DNA from: a virus
Strand: one strand, 5' to 3'
DNA length: 30,788 nt
Virus record (IMG/VR): IMGVR_UViG_3300033146_000479
Coordinates: 1-30,788 of that record
The notes under the pieces were generated by a model. The model was not told where the DNA came from and ran no database searches. It saw only the letters and a list, made by a program, of their open reading frames with translations. Positions 23,270 to 30,788 of this stretch are shown one piece after another. Numbering within the stretch: the stretch's first letter is position 1; every line of letters begins with the position of its first letter. A program made the position numbers and the translations under genes.

Positions 23270-25587
23270 CAGCAAAAATAGAGATAAGCACAGGCAGCAG
23301 CGCCAAGTCCAAAAAGTGGCGCGCGCAGACGATAAAATGGGCTGATTTAGTGCGAAAGCTAAGCAAGACCACGAAGACAGCCGAAACGCTGGTGGAGTTT
23401 TTGCGCATGAGCAAAGACGACCAGCTTAATATTAAAGATGTAGGCGGCTACGTCGGTGGACTACTTCGCGGAGCCAGACGAAAGCCCGAAAATGTGGTGC
23501 ACCGCCAATTAATTACGCTCGACCTCGACTTTGCAAATATTGAATTTTGGGAGGACTTCGCCCTTGCTTTTGAGTGCGCCGCCGTTTTACACGGAACGCA
23601 CAAACACCAGCCCAGCGCCGCAAAATATAGATTGATTATACCACTGGATAGAGCCGTGTCACCTCTGGAATATGAGGCAATCGCGCGACGAGTTGCGGGC
23701 GACTTAGGGATAGAGCTTTTTGATAAAACGACATTCCAGCCCAGCCGCTTAATGTTCTGGCCAAGCACCCCCGCAGACCAGCCCTACGAGTTTCACGAGC
23801 AAAAAGGCGACCCACTAAGCGCCGACGAAATGCTGGCGACTTTTACCGACTGGCGCGAGGTTAGTAGCTGGCCGCGCCACGCCTCCGAGGTGGTGGACCT
23901 AGAGAACCGAGTAGGTAAACAGGAAGACCCGACAGAGAAACGCGGACTAATCGGCGCCTTTTGCCGGACCTACACAATACAGGACGCAATCGCGGAGCAC
24001 TTGGCCGACCGGTACACAGAAACAAGCACAGAGGGGCGCTACACGTTCACAGCTGGAAGCGCAGCGGGAGGCCTAACAACTTACAACAACTTATTCGCAT
24101 ATTCGCACCACGGAACTGACCCAGCCAGCGGGCAACTATGCAACGCCTACGACCTTGTCCGACTCCATAAATTCGGGTATTTGGACGAGGGCTCGAGGGC
24201 AACCCACAACAGACCAAGCGACGCCAAAATGGCCGACTTTTGCAGAGACGACAAAAGAACACGGGAGACCATGGCACGCGAGAGCGTGGCAGCGGTTCGC
24301 GAAGCGTTCGGCGAACCAGCGGCCAGCCCCGAGAGAGTGGAGCCCGAGGCGGCGGAGTGGCTGGAGGTCTTGGACATGGACAAAAAAGGCGCAATACTAC
24401 CAAGCGCGGGCAACTTTAGCGCGATTATAAGAAATGATGAACAACTAAAAAAGGCGTTCAAGCTTAACGAACTAGACGGGCGCGGCTATCTTTGCCGCTC
24501 CGTAAAGTGGCGCAAGGTAGAGAGCCCCGAGCCCCTTAAAAACGTGGATTTTGCAGGGCTGCGCAATTACATAGAGCGCGCCTACGGCATAGCCTCCAGC
24601 GCAAAAGTAGAGGACGCGCTGGCCTTGGAAATACAGCGCGAGAGCTTCCACCCAATACAAGATTATCTAGAGGCGCTAAGCTGGGACGGCGTGGAACGCG
24701 TCGACACTCTACTAATAGACTATTTCGGAGCAGTTGACAACCAATACACCCGCGAAGCTATACGCAAACCACTGGCCGCCGCAGTGCGTAGAGTGTATGA
24801 GCACGGCGCCAAGTTCGACTTGGTGCTTACCTTAGTGGGGGAGCAGGGAAACGGCAAGAGTACTTTTTTAAATCGACTGGGCGGGCGCTGGTTTTCAGAT
24901 ACGTTTCTAACAGTGCAAGGCAAGGAAGCGCTCGAACAAATACAGGGGGTTTGGCTTATAGAAATGGCCGAATTAAGCGGGCTAAGAAAGGCGGAGGTCG
25001 AAAGTATAAAGCATTTTATTAGCAAGCGCGAGGACATATTCCGCCCAGCATACGGGCGCACCGCCGAAACTTTTAAAAGACAATGCGTATTTTTTGGCAC
25101 AACTAACAAAATAGGATTTTTGACAGACGCCAGCGGCAATCGCCGATTTGCGCCTGTGTTGACAAAATATAGCAAAGACCAGCCGCGCCCAAAGGGCACG
25201 CCGTCCCCTTTCACAATGACCCGCGAGGACGTGGCGCAAATATGGGCGGAGGTTATGGCCACGTTGCGAGATGAGCCGCTTTATTTTAGCCCCGAGGCGG
25301 AAGCAATGGCGACAGACGCACAGCGCGAGCACGTGGAGCACGACGACCGCGAGGGTCTGGTTGTCGAATATCTGGAGGCCAAGCTGCCCGACGACTGGGC
25401 CAAGTTGGACACGTACGAACGCCGCGCATATTTGGAGCTAGGCGGAACCAAGGGCGCCCAGCGTTCAAAAGTTTGCGCCGCGGAAATCTGGGTAAGCGCT
25501 GCCAGACTTTACACGCCGCGCAGCTATGGAAGTAAGCGCTATATTAAGCAACCTAAAAGACTGGAGACGCTCCACCGCCCGCGCTAG
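23266..25587 (+). CDS. PrimPol–VapE primase-helicase (C-terminus shifted to another frame)
   Basis: The fused replication protein should prime and unwind DNA for the phage polymerase. The N-terminal archaeo-eukaryotic primase-like domain shows LITLDLDFA at 82-90 (acidic Asp86, Asp88), GTHKHQPSAAKYRLIIPLDRAV at about 110-131 and TFQPSRLMFWPS at 156-167. A middle block YSHHGTDPASGQLCNAYDLVRLHKFG is typical of this fusion. The C-terminal VapE superfamily 3 ATPase shows GEQGNGKST at 525-533 (Walker A), IEMAEL at 565-570 (Walker B) and TTNKIGFLTDASGNRRF (sensor-like). The expected end of VapE proteins, MEVSAILSNL then KDWRRSTARA and GVYGRQRYFYRA, is in the +1 frame at 25526-25663. So the gene should end at TGA 25661-25663, overlapping the nuclease ATG. 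Confidence 0.93.
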   Translation: MTAKIEISTGSSAKSKKWRAQTIKWADLVRKLSKTTKTAETLVEFLRMSKDDQLNIKDVGGYVGGLLRGARRKPENVVHRQLITLDLDFANIEFWEDFALAFECAAVLHGTHKHQPSAAKYRLIIPLDRAVSPLEYEAIARRVAGDLGIELFDKTTFQPSRLMFWPSTPADQPYEFHEQKGDPLSADEMLATFTDWREVSSWPRHASEVVDLENRVGKQEDPTEKRGLIGAFCRTYTIQDAIAEHLADRYTETSTEGRYTFTAGSAAGGLTTYNNLFAYSHHGTDPASGQLCNAYDLVRLHKFGYLDEGSRATHNRPSDAKMADFCRDDKRTRETMARESVAAVREAFGEPAASPERVEPEAAEWLEVLDMDKKGAILPSAGNFSAIIRNDEQLKKAFKLNELDGRGYLCRSVKWRKVESPEPLKNVDFAGLRNYIERAYGIASSAKVEDALALEIQRESFHPIQDYLEALSWDGVERVDTLLIDYFGAVDNQYTREAIRKPLAAAVRRVYEHGAKFDLVLTLVGEQGNGKSTFLNRLGGRWFSDTFLTVQGKEALEQIQGVWLIEMAELSGLRKAEVESIKHFISKREDIFRPAYGRTAETFKRQCVFFGTTNKIGFLTDASGNRRFAPVLTKYSKDQPRPKGTPSPFTMTREDVAQIWAEVMATLRDEPLYFSPEAEAMATDAQREHVEHDDREGLVVEYLEAKLPDDWAKLDTYERRAYLELGGTKGAQRSKVCAAEIWVSAARLYTPRSYGSKRYIKQPKRLETLHRPR

Positions 25588-25659
25588 TTTTGGCGTATAT
25601 GGCCGCCAGCGTTATTTTTACAGAGCGCAACCCGCAGACGACTTCGAGGACTTAGGAGC

Positions 25660-25943
25660 ATGAGAGAAACAAAAATAGAAAAAACGCTAATTTTAGAGGT
25701 TAGCAAAGTGGGCGGCTGGGCTATTAAATTGTCCGCCGCCTACATTATAGGAATACCAGACAGGCTGGTTTTATACAAGGGGCGCGCCCCTACTTCGTAG
25801 AGCTTAAAGCACCTAGCAAAAAGCCGCGCAAAGCACAAAAATACATACACCGCAAACTCGCGGTCCTTGGTTTTCGAGTTTGGACAATAGACAGCCGCGA
25901 GGGCGTCGCATTATTTATTGGATTTTTAAAGATTACAGAATGA
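25660..25943 (+). pseudogene. VRR-NUC nuclease, frameshifted
   Basis: ATG at 25660 gives RETKIEKTLILEVSKVGGWA then IKLSAAYIIGIPDRLVLYKG, the N-terminal half of a VRR-NUC endonuclease (catalytic Asp in GIPDRLVL), and stops after APTS. The -1 frame continues from GGGG (25782-25785) as GARPYFVELKAPSKKPRKAQ (catalytic Glu-x-Lys in VELK), then LAVLGFRVWTIDSREGVALF, to TGA 25941-25943. One missing G restores a ~95-aa protein of normal family length. Both ends overlap neighbouring genes by ATGA, so it was intact in the ancestral operon. The family cuts structured DNA and often accompanies a VapE primase and an SNF2 helicase in phages. Confidence 0.85.
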
Positions 25944-26872
25944 TACAAGACAGAGGGATAAACGTGCTAAGCTTATTCGACGGCATGAGCTGCGGGCAAA
26001 TAGCCCTGGACCAGCTGGGCGTCAAAGTTAATGACTACTTCGCCAGCGAGCTAGACAAGCACGCTATAAAAGCGACACAGTACAATTACGAAATGACGGT
26101 GCAACTAGGCGACGTTCGCGAAGTGCGGGGCGCCGACCTCCCAGAGATAGACCTACTACTGGGGGGAAGCCCTTGCCAAGGTTTTAGCTTCGCTGGCAAG
26201 CAGCTTAACTTCGACGACCCGCGCTCGGCTCTATTCTTTGAGTTCGTGCGAATACTCAAAGAAACTAAACCGCGATACTTTCTACTCGAAAACGTGAAGA
26301 TGAAAAAAGAGCACCAAGACATAATAAGCGGATTGCTAGGCGTCGAGCCCGTCGAGATAAATAGCGCCTTAGTTAGCGCGCAGAACAGAAAGAGGCTATA
26401 CTGGGCTAATTTTGAGATAACACAACCCGCGGACAGAGGCGTCCGCCTGGAGGACGTACTAGAGGACCGGGCGGAGAGAGTGGGGGCTGTCCGGGGGCGG
26501 CAGTTGCAAGACGGGAAAAGGCAGGACCGGGCGGGAGTTATAACCGCGGGCAAGACAAAGCAATATTTAGAATACAGAAAAGACCATAAAAGCAACTGCC
26601 TTACTACAGTACAAAAAGACAACGTCGTAATAAGAGACAAATCGAAATGTGTGAGAGCTGGGGGGCGCGGCAGCTATGACCGCCACGAGTGGGACAGCGT
26701 GGACGCATCACACACCCGAAAGCTAAGTGTGACGGAGTGCGAGCGCTTGCAGACAGTGCCTGACAATTACACAGAGGGCGGCGGCGTTTCCAAGACGCAG
26801 CGGTATAAGATGCTGGGCAACGGCTGGACAGTAGAAGTAATTAAGCACATTCTTGAACCCCTGGACCTATGA
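25940..26872 (+). CDS. C5-cytosine DNA methyltransferase (Dcm-like)
   Basis: The start is taken as ATG 25940, which overlaps the nuclease stop and opens with MIQDRGINVLSLFDGMSCGQIALDQLG, motif I (SLFDGMSCG, binds S-adenosylmethionine). The earlier in-frame start at 25880 would lie inside the nuclease gene. From 25940 the protein is 310 aa. Motif IV GGSPCQGFSFAG has catalytic Cys79; motif VI LLENVKMKK has Glu117; QNRKRLYWANF is motif VIII-like; LSVTECERLQTVPDNYTEGG and RYKMLGNGWTVEVIKHIL are motifs IX and X. It looks complete. The SPCQGFSFAG variant recalls the Dnmt3-like phage subgroup. Target sequence cannot be read from the protein. It may protect phage DNA from host restriction. Confidence 0.95.
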   Translation: MIQDRGINVLSLFDGMSCGQIALDQLGVKVNDYFASELDKHAIKATQYNYEMTVQLGDVREVRGADLPEIDLLLGGSPCQGFSFAGKQLNFDDPRSALFFEFVRILKETKPRYFLLENVKMKKEHQDIISGLLGVEPVEINSALVSAQNRKRLYWANFEITQPADRGVRLEDVLEDRAERVGAVRGRQLQDGKRQDRAGVITAGKTKQYLEYRKDHKSNCLTTVQKDNVVIRDKSKCVRAGGRGSYDRHEWDSVDASHTRKLSVTECERLQTVPDNYTEGGGVSKTQRYKMLGNGWTVEVIKHILEPLDL

Positions 26873-28248
26873 CAGCAAAACTAAAAGAGCACCAGCTCCA
26901 CGACTACCAAAAAGAGGCGGGGCGCTATATAATGGAGCGCAGAGCCTCGGGGCTATTTCTGGACATGGGACTAGGTAAGACGGTCAGCACCTTAACGGCG
27001 ATTAATAAACTAATATATGAGGAGCTGGAACTGGACACGGTGCTAGTGATAGCCCCCAAAAGAGTAGCCGCGACAGTGTGGCGCGACGAGCTCCAGAACT
27101 GGGAACACCTCGAAAAACTAAGCATTACTGTAATAAGCGGAAGCGCCAAGCAGAGACGCGCAGCGCTCCGCGAAAAAACAAACATATACACAATAGGACG
27201 TGAGAATGTGGCGTGGCTGGTGGCCGAATATGGCGGGCACGCTTTGCCCTTTGATATGTTAGTAATAGACGAGAGCTCCAGCTTTAAAAACCATAAAAGC
27301 GTGAGATTTAAAGCGCTTAAGCGCGTAGTCGAGGCCTTTAAAAAAGTAGTGTTGCTGACAGGTACGCCCGCCCCTAATGGCTTAATAGATTTGTGGGCGC
27401 AAATTTATCTACTGGACGGAGGGCAACGCCTAGGGCGCTTCGTTACTAACTACCAAAAAAACTACTTTAATAGAGCTTATAACGGGTTCGGCTTCGACAT
27501 ACGCAAAGAGGCCGAGGGTATGATATATAAAGAGATAGAAGACATTTGCATGAGCATGAGCGCCGCCGATTATCTGGAGCTCCCAGAGCGCACAACCACG
27601 GACATAAGGGTGGAACTAAGCGCGGCAGAGCTGGCAGCTTATAAGGCGTTCGAGCGCGACAAGGTGCTGGAGCTGGTCGAGAGTGGAGAGGAAATCGGAG
27701 CACTAAACGCCGCGGGACTGGCCAACAAATTACAGCAGTATGCAGACGGGCACGTGTACGACGAAGACCACAACGCGCACGCAGTACACGCCGCCAAGCT
27801 GGACGCGCTGGAGGAATTTATAGAAGCCGCCAACGGTCGCCCCGTGCTTATTGGCTGGGCGTTTAGACACACCCGCGACGCTATTATTAAGAAGCTGGCA
27901 AAGTACAACCCGCGCACAATGGAAGACGAACAAACAATAAGAGACTGGAATGCGGGCAAAATTCGCGTTTTGCTTATGCACCCAGCAAGCGGAGGCCACG
28001 GGCTTAACTTGCAAGCGGGCGGGCACTTCATTATCTGGGCAGGGCTTACTTGGTCGCTGGAGCTATACCAACAATTTAACGCAAGGTTAGACCGCCAGGG
28101 CCAAACGCACCCCGTAACAGTGGCGCACCTTATAACCTCGGGAACTATTGACAGGGATATACGCCGCGCGCTGGACGGCAAAAAAACAAAACAAAACGCA
28201 CTGTTAAGTGCTGTTAAAAAACGAATTGACAAATACAAAAACAGTTAA
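26869..28248 (+). CDS. SNF2-type superfamily 2 helicase
   Basis: The 459-aa ATPase translocates on DNA. Motifs: Walker A DMGLGKT at 32-38; motif Ia LVIAPKRVAATVWRDEL at about 59-75; DEAD-like VIDES at 132-136 with SSSFKN; motif III LTGTPAPNGLIDLW at 163-176; in the second half, motif V-like SGGHGLNLQAGGHFIIW and motif VI QQFNARLDRQGQTHPV with arginine fingers. It is a full-length phage SNF2 protein. It overlaps the methyltransferase upstream by 4 bases (ATGA). With VapE and VRR-NUC it forms a known phage replication cassette; it probably helps fork remodelling. Confidence 0.95.
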   Translation: MTAKLKEHQLHDYQKEAGRYIMERRASGLFLDMGLGKTVSTLTAINKLIYEELELDTVLVIAPKRVAATVWRDELQNWEHLEKLSITVISGSAKQRRAALREKTNIYTIGRENVAWLVAEYGGHALPFDMLVIDESSSFKNHKSVRFKALKRVVEAFKKVVLLTGTPAPNGLIDLWAQIYLLDGGQRLGRFVTNYQKNYFNRAYNGFGFDIRKEAEGMIYKEIEDICMSMSAADYLELPERTTTDIRVELSAAELAAYKAFERDKVLELVESGEEIGALNAAGLANKLQQYADGHVYDEDHNAHAVHAAKLDALEEFIEAANGRPVLIGWAFRHTRDAIIKKLAKYNPRTMEDEQTIRDWNAGKIRVLLMHPASGGHGLNLQAGGHFIIWAGLTWSLELYQQFNARLDRQGQTHPVTVAHLITSGTIDRDIRRALDGKKTKQNALLSAVKKRIDKYKNS

Positions 28249-28252
28249 CTAA

Positions 28253-29356
28253 ATGGACAGGATTATAATAGAATTTGAACGCGGCGACTGTTTGGACGGA
28301 GCCCGCAAAGTGGCCGACGAGGCCGTGGACTTCGTGCTAACAGACCTGCCATACGGAACGATTAAAGGTATGGGGCGCAACACGCAATATGCGGACGGCT
28401 TGCGCTCCGACTGGGATACTATCGTGGACACCTCCGCGATAATGGCCAACACTCAAAGGGTGCTAAGGTACAACGGCAAAGCCGCCTTTTTTGGGAACCA
28501 GCCGTTCACAACCGAATTAATAAACCACCAGCGCGCGGGGCTCCCTTTTATTTATGTAAATTACTGGCATAAGCTAAACTTCGCCAACGCCCTAATTGCT
28601 CGTATTGCTCCCGTGTCCGTGGTGGAAGATATCGCGGTTTTCAAAAAACCTTATCCGAACCACGACTACGACCTAGCGCACCCGCTGCGCCCCTACTTTG
28701 CGGAGGTGCTCAAATACATAGGCAAACCAAAGCGCGAGATATTCGCCAAGCTTGGCACGCGCTTAGACCATACGCTCCGCGTTAATTCGTCGCAGTTTAG
28801 TTTATGTACGCGCGAAGCTTACGCGGACTTGGTGGCGGAATACCAGCTGCGGCAAATGCACACTTTTAAGAGCTTCGACGAGCTAGAGCCGATAAACCGC
28901 GCCCACGTGGAGGAACTACTCGCACGCGTAGCCAGTGAGCGCCCGAGCGTGTTTAATCTACCAAAAGGCCAAGGGCATAAAAAAAATATATTCACGTATA
29001 AAAAAGACCGCGACAACATACACAGCACGCAGAAACCCGTCGCGCTATTGGTCGACTTAATACTAACATACACACGGGAGGGCGACACAGTGCTAGACTG
29101 GACGGCGGGCTCTGCTTCGTGTGCAATAGCAGCCGCGAGCACTGGCCGACATTTCAAGGGCTGGGAAATGGACGCGACGCACTACGCGGACGCGGTGGAG
29201 CGCTTGCGAATTTGGATCCAAGCACAACCAAACCCAGAACGCTACGAGCTACGACTAAGCGTGGGGGGAACCAGTGGAGCCGCTCCAGAACCAAGGGCGA
29301 CACCCGAGGCGCTGGCGCTATGTTTGAGCTTTGAATGTAAAATAAATTTACAATAA
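28253..29356 (+). CDS. DNA N6-adenine/N4-cytosine methyltransferase (beta class)
   Basis: The 367-aa enzyme has catalytic motif IV as LTDLPYG at 29-35 before the S-adenosylmethionine site DTVLDWTAGSASC at 278-290, the order of beta-class enzymes. HSTQKPVALLVDLIL at 257-271 (motif X) and GWEMDATHYADAVERL at 303-318 (motif II) complete the fold. A long target-recognition region (residues about 80-240) lies between the motifs. The gene runs into the second copy of the promoter repeat and uses its TAA at 29354. No restriction endonuclease partner is seen, so it is an orphan methyltransferase, likely protective or regulatory. Confidence 0.93.
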   Translation: MDRIIIEFERGDCLDGARKVADEAVDFVLTDLPYGTIKGMGRNTQYADGLRSDWDTIVDTSAIMANTQRVLRYNGKAAFFGNQPFTTELINHQRAGLPFIYVNYWHKLNFANALIARIAPVSVVEDIAVFKKPYPNHDYDLAHPLRPYFAEVLKYIGKPKREIFAKLGTRLDHTLRVNSSQFSLCTREAYADLVAEYQLRQMHTFKSFDELEPINRAHVEELLARVASERPSVFNLPKGQGHKKNIFTYKKDRDNIHSTQKPVALLVDLILTYTREGDTVLDWTAGSASCAIAAASTGRHFKGWEMDATHYADAVERLRIWIQAQPNPERYELRLSVGGTSGAAPEPRATPEALALCLSFECKINLQ

Positions 29357-29399
29357 TGTAAAATATTTTTACATTGTAAAGAAAATTAGTGTATCTTTG
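29336..29399 (+). promoter_or_regulatory. Early promoter 3 with operator array
   Basis: Half-sites alternate TGTAAA, TTTACA, TGTAAA, TTTACA, TGTAAA between 29336 and 29380; the core TGTAAAATATTTTTACA is at 29357-29373. The -7 element TATCTTTG is at 29392-29399. The array also covers the end of the methyltransferase gene. It drives the small genes from 29462. Confidence 0.8.
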
Positions 29400-29417
29400 C
29401 CGAGCAATAAGGGGACA
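29337..29417 (+). repeat. Repeated promoter block, copy B
   Basis: About 80 bases nearly identical to 19996-20075. Differences are only a few single-base changes and one extra G near the end. It includes the half-site array and the -7 element. Two copies 9.3 kb apart in the same direction give a substrate for recombination. Confidence 0.9.
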
Positions 29418-29461
29418 AACCCAGAGCACGAAACAGTTAAACAGTTAAAGAACAGTAAGTT

Positions 29462-29695
29462 ATGACAAAGAAAGAAAAGAAAATTAAGGAGATAGCCAAG
29501 CAAGCGGCAGAGCTGGCCGGCTTAATAGAGCAATTTAGACTACTAAACAACAAGGACAAAGACAGCGCAGACCGCAATACCTTCCGCCACGCGTGGGACC
29601 TAGACTGGACGGCTATGAGCTTAGCGCAGCACGTGAGTAAAATAGAAGCCGTACTAAGCAACATACCAGAACAACTAAAAAAAGCAAGACTATGA
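29462..29695 (+). CDS. Small hypothetical early protein
   Basis: The 77-aa protein is basic, helical and charged (TKKEKKIKEIAKQAAELAGL at the start; KIEAVLSNIPEQLKKARL at the end). No family recognised. It is the first gene behind early promoter 3. Its TGA overlaps the next ATG (ATGA at 29692), so the two are coupled. Confidence 0.6.
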   Translation: MTKKEKKIKEIAKQAAELAGLIEQFRLLNNKDKDSADRNTFRHAWDLDWTAMSLAQHVSKIEAVLSNIPEQLKKARL

Positions 29696-30096
29696 CAACT
29701 CAAATAGACATTACCCCAATGGGGCGCGGACATTACCGCTTATCTTATGCACCTATTAACGGCAATATAATTACAGCTGTTACAACTAATACACCTTGCA
29801 TTGACGAATATAGGAGCGAAGACGGCGACGAGTTAAGCTACTGCGACAGCCGACAACAGGCCGCCGCCTATCTACTGGAGGAAATACTGCACAACAACGA
29901 GCTCGCGGCTCGCGAAGTGTTAAGCGCGGAGCACCAGCTGGAGCACTACGCAGCGCTCAAAAATTACAGTATAGGCGAACAACCAGAGAGCCGACGACCT
30001 AAAGGCGCCACGGTTTTAGAGTTCGCAGACGAGGAGACGGGCGAAGTATTGGAAGCCTTTATTTTTAACGAAACGATATATACCCTTAAAAACTAA
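29692..30096 (+). CDS. Hypothetical early protein
   Basis: The 134-aa protein has a beta-rich N-terminus (MTTQIDITPMGRGHYRLSYA then PINGNIITAVTTNT), which may form a small antiparallel sheet, a helical middle (QQAAAYLLEEILHNNELAAREVL) and a C-terminal strand pair (ATVLEFADEETGEVLEAFIF). No known domain is recognised. It overlaps the upstream gene by 4 bases. Confidence 0.6.
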   Translation: MTTQIDITPMGRGHYRLSYAPINGNIITAVTTNTPCIDEYRSEDGDELSYCDSRQQAAAYLLEEILHNNELAAREVLSAEHQLEHYAALKNYSIGEQPESRRPKGATVLEFADEETGEVLEAFIFNETIYTLKN

Positions 30097-30108
30097 AAAC
30101 TAAAGACA

Positions 30109-30555
30109 ATGGCGCGTAATAAAATTTTAGACAGAGGCCTCGCGGGACTACTCAACACAACTATAAAAGGGCTAAAAATAGCAGCCCAGACCAAGGGCGA
30201 CATCTCGTTAGAGGTGGCCGCCGACTTGGCGGAGGTTCTAATAAGAACCGCGAGAGAGGCCGACCACGAGCCTACGGGCTTTATAAATTACATCCGTGTA
30301 ACATACGGAATAAAAGCCAGAGAGGGCGAGAGCTTATCTGAGGAACTGGCGGAAATGACAGAGCAGCGCGACGAGCTGGAGGGGGAGCTGGAGGAAATGA
30401 CAGAGCAGCGCGACGAGCTGGCGGGGGAACTAAGAACGCGCGAAGCTTGGCCACCGCTGGACAACATGGCGGACGTGCTAAAAGCGGAGGCGCTGGGCGC
30501 CTTAATGGTGCACGACCTCGGACTACTTCAAGACATAGAAACCTTAATGCAATAA
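30109..30555 (+). CDS. Hypothetical protein with duplicated coiled-coil block
   Basis: The 148-aa protein has an N-terminal helical domain (ILDRGLAGLLNTTIKGLKIAAQ). A coiled coil contains the 14-residue unit EMTEQRDELxGELx twice in tandem, then a C-terminal helical part (LKAEALGALMVHDLGLLQDIETLMQ). No family recognised. It likely dimerises. Confidence 0.6.
   Translation: MARNKILDRGLAGLLNTTIKGLKIAAQTKGDISLEVAADLAEVLIRTAREADHEPTGFINYIRVTYGIKAREGESLSEELAEMTEQRDELEGELEEMTEQRDELAGELRTREAWPPLDNMADVLKAEALGALMVHDLGLLQDIETLMQ
30352..30434 (+). repeat. Tandem 42-bp duplication in a coding coiled coil
   Basis: The unit starting GGAAATGACAGAGCAG at 30351 recurs at 30393 with few changes, a spacing of 42 bases (14 codons). 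The frame is kept. Confidence 0.8.
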
Positions 30556-30565
30556 ACTTATAAAA

Positions 30566-30788
30566 ATGAGCAAACAAAGACGGATTAAAAGAGCAGAGAG
30601 CCGCAAGGCCTCCGCGGGTATAAACTACTCGGAAACAATCGCAGCGCTTAACCAAGGCGTCAAAACAGCAAAGCGCAATATTAAAGACTTTGAGGCGTGG
30701 GCGAAAGCCGCGGGCACTCTATCAGAGACGCACCCGTTTATCATAACAATAGGCGACCCAAGGCTAGGAGCCACGGGCGCGCCTGTTA
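30566..30788 (+). CDS. Hypothetical protein, 3' end outside the window
   Basis: ATG at 30566 opens a frame that runs to the window end. The visible 74 residues start very basic (MSKQRRIKRAESRKASAG), then a helix (ETIAALNQGVKTAKRNIKDFEAWAKAAG) and a strand (HPFIITIGDPRLGATGAPV). Too little is seen to assign a function. The basic start may bind nucleic acid. Confidence 0.55.
   Translation, partial: MSKQRRIKRAESRKASAGINYSETIAALNQGVKTAKRNIKDFEAWAKAAGTLSETHPFIITIGDPRLGATGAPV

Noticed and set aside
24487-24494. TATCTTTG promoter-like element inside the VapE gene
   Set aside because: It encodes conserved residues, has no TTG or operator half-sites upstream, and no gene starts nearby.
26086-26640. 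Long antisense open frame opposite the cytosine methyltransferase
   Set aside because: It is a shadow of a gene with clear motifs; the same applies to other long minus-strand frames such as 27639-28238, 24720-25262 and 18198-18767.
25940-29356. DISARM-like defence system (methyltransferases plus SNF2 helicase)
   Set aside because: No phospholipase D-type protein or DrmA/DrmB-like genes are seen, and the genes lie in a normal phage replication operon.

Overview
This window is part of a tailed (siphovirus-type) bacteriophage genome. All convincing genes lie on the + strand, many with 4-base ATGA or TAATG stop/start overlaps. The host is probably a Bacteroidetes, most likely Bacteroidales. The reasons are the promoters, which carry the -7 element TATCTTTG or TATATTTG (two have a TTG 19-20 bases upstream), and structural proteins that resemble those of gut Bacteroidetes phages. 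No integrase, excisionase, tRNA or rRNA is visible, but both window edges cut through genes, so lifestyle cannot be decided here.

Layout. 1-10590 is packaging and tail: the tail end of an acidic protein (possibly small terminase), the large terminase, two unknown genes, a probable tail terminator with a very large insertion, an HK97-gp10-like protein, an 804-aa tail protein with three probable glycan-binding modules, a baseplate-type protein and a tape measure protein. 10591-10949 is a control region with repeated GGTGGTCAACC motifs and a promoter. 10950-15621 is head and connector: ClpP-type head protease fused to a scaffold-like tail, major capsid protein, terminator, a probable tail tube protein, an unknown protein and the portal. 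15625-17256 is an unknown gene plus lysis (membrane/coiled-coil protein, M15 peptidase endolysin, holin), closed by a terminator. 17305-20775 opens with an operator-laden promoter and carries small early genes, a putative HTH regulator, a repeat-containing protein, a DUF2800 nuclease-like protein and, after a second promoter, a DUF2815 protein. 20804-29356 is replication and DNA modification: family A DNA polymerase, an AT-rich accessory insert with its own promoter, a PrimPol/VapE primase-helicase, a VRR-NUC nuclease, a cytosine methyltransferase, a SNF2-type helicase and an adenine/N4-cytosine methyltransferase. From 29337 a third promoter, nearly a copy of the second, drives more small unknown genes up to the window end.

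How the parts fit. Three promoters (about 17.3, 20.0 and 29.4 kb) share arrays of TGTAAA/TTTACA half-sites, suggesting one regulator controls the whole early half; the HTH-like protein at 17817 is the best local candidate. The head operon has a different motif set, suggesting separate late control. Two tail proteins carry large inserted adhesion-like modules, one of them conspicuously AT-rich and so probably recently acquired.

A caution runs through the annotation. At least six single-frame disruptions (two in the tape measure gene, one each in protease, AT-rich small gene, VapE and VRR-NUC) interrupt otherwise well-conserved reading. Five of the six behave like a missing base. Start/stop overlaps on either side are preserved, so uncorrected sequencing indels are at least as likely as real decay. 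GATC appears only about three times in the window by eye, a strong sign of avoidance.
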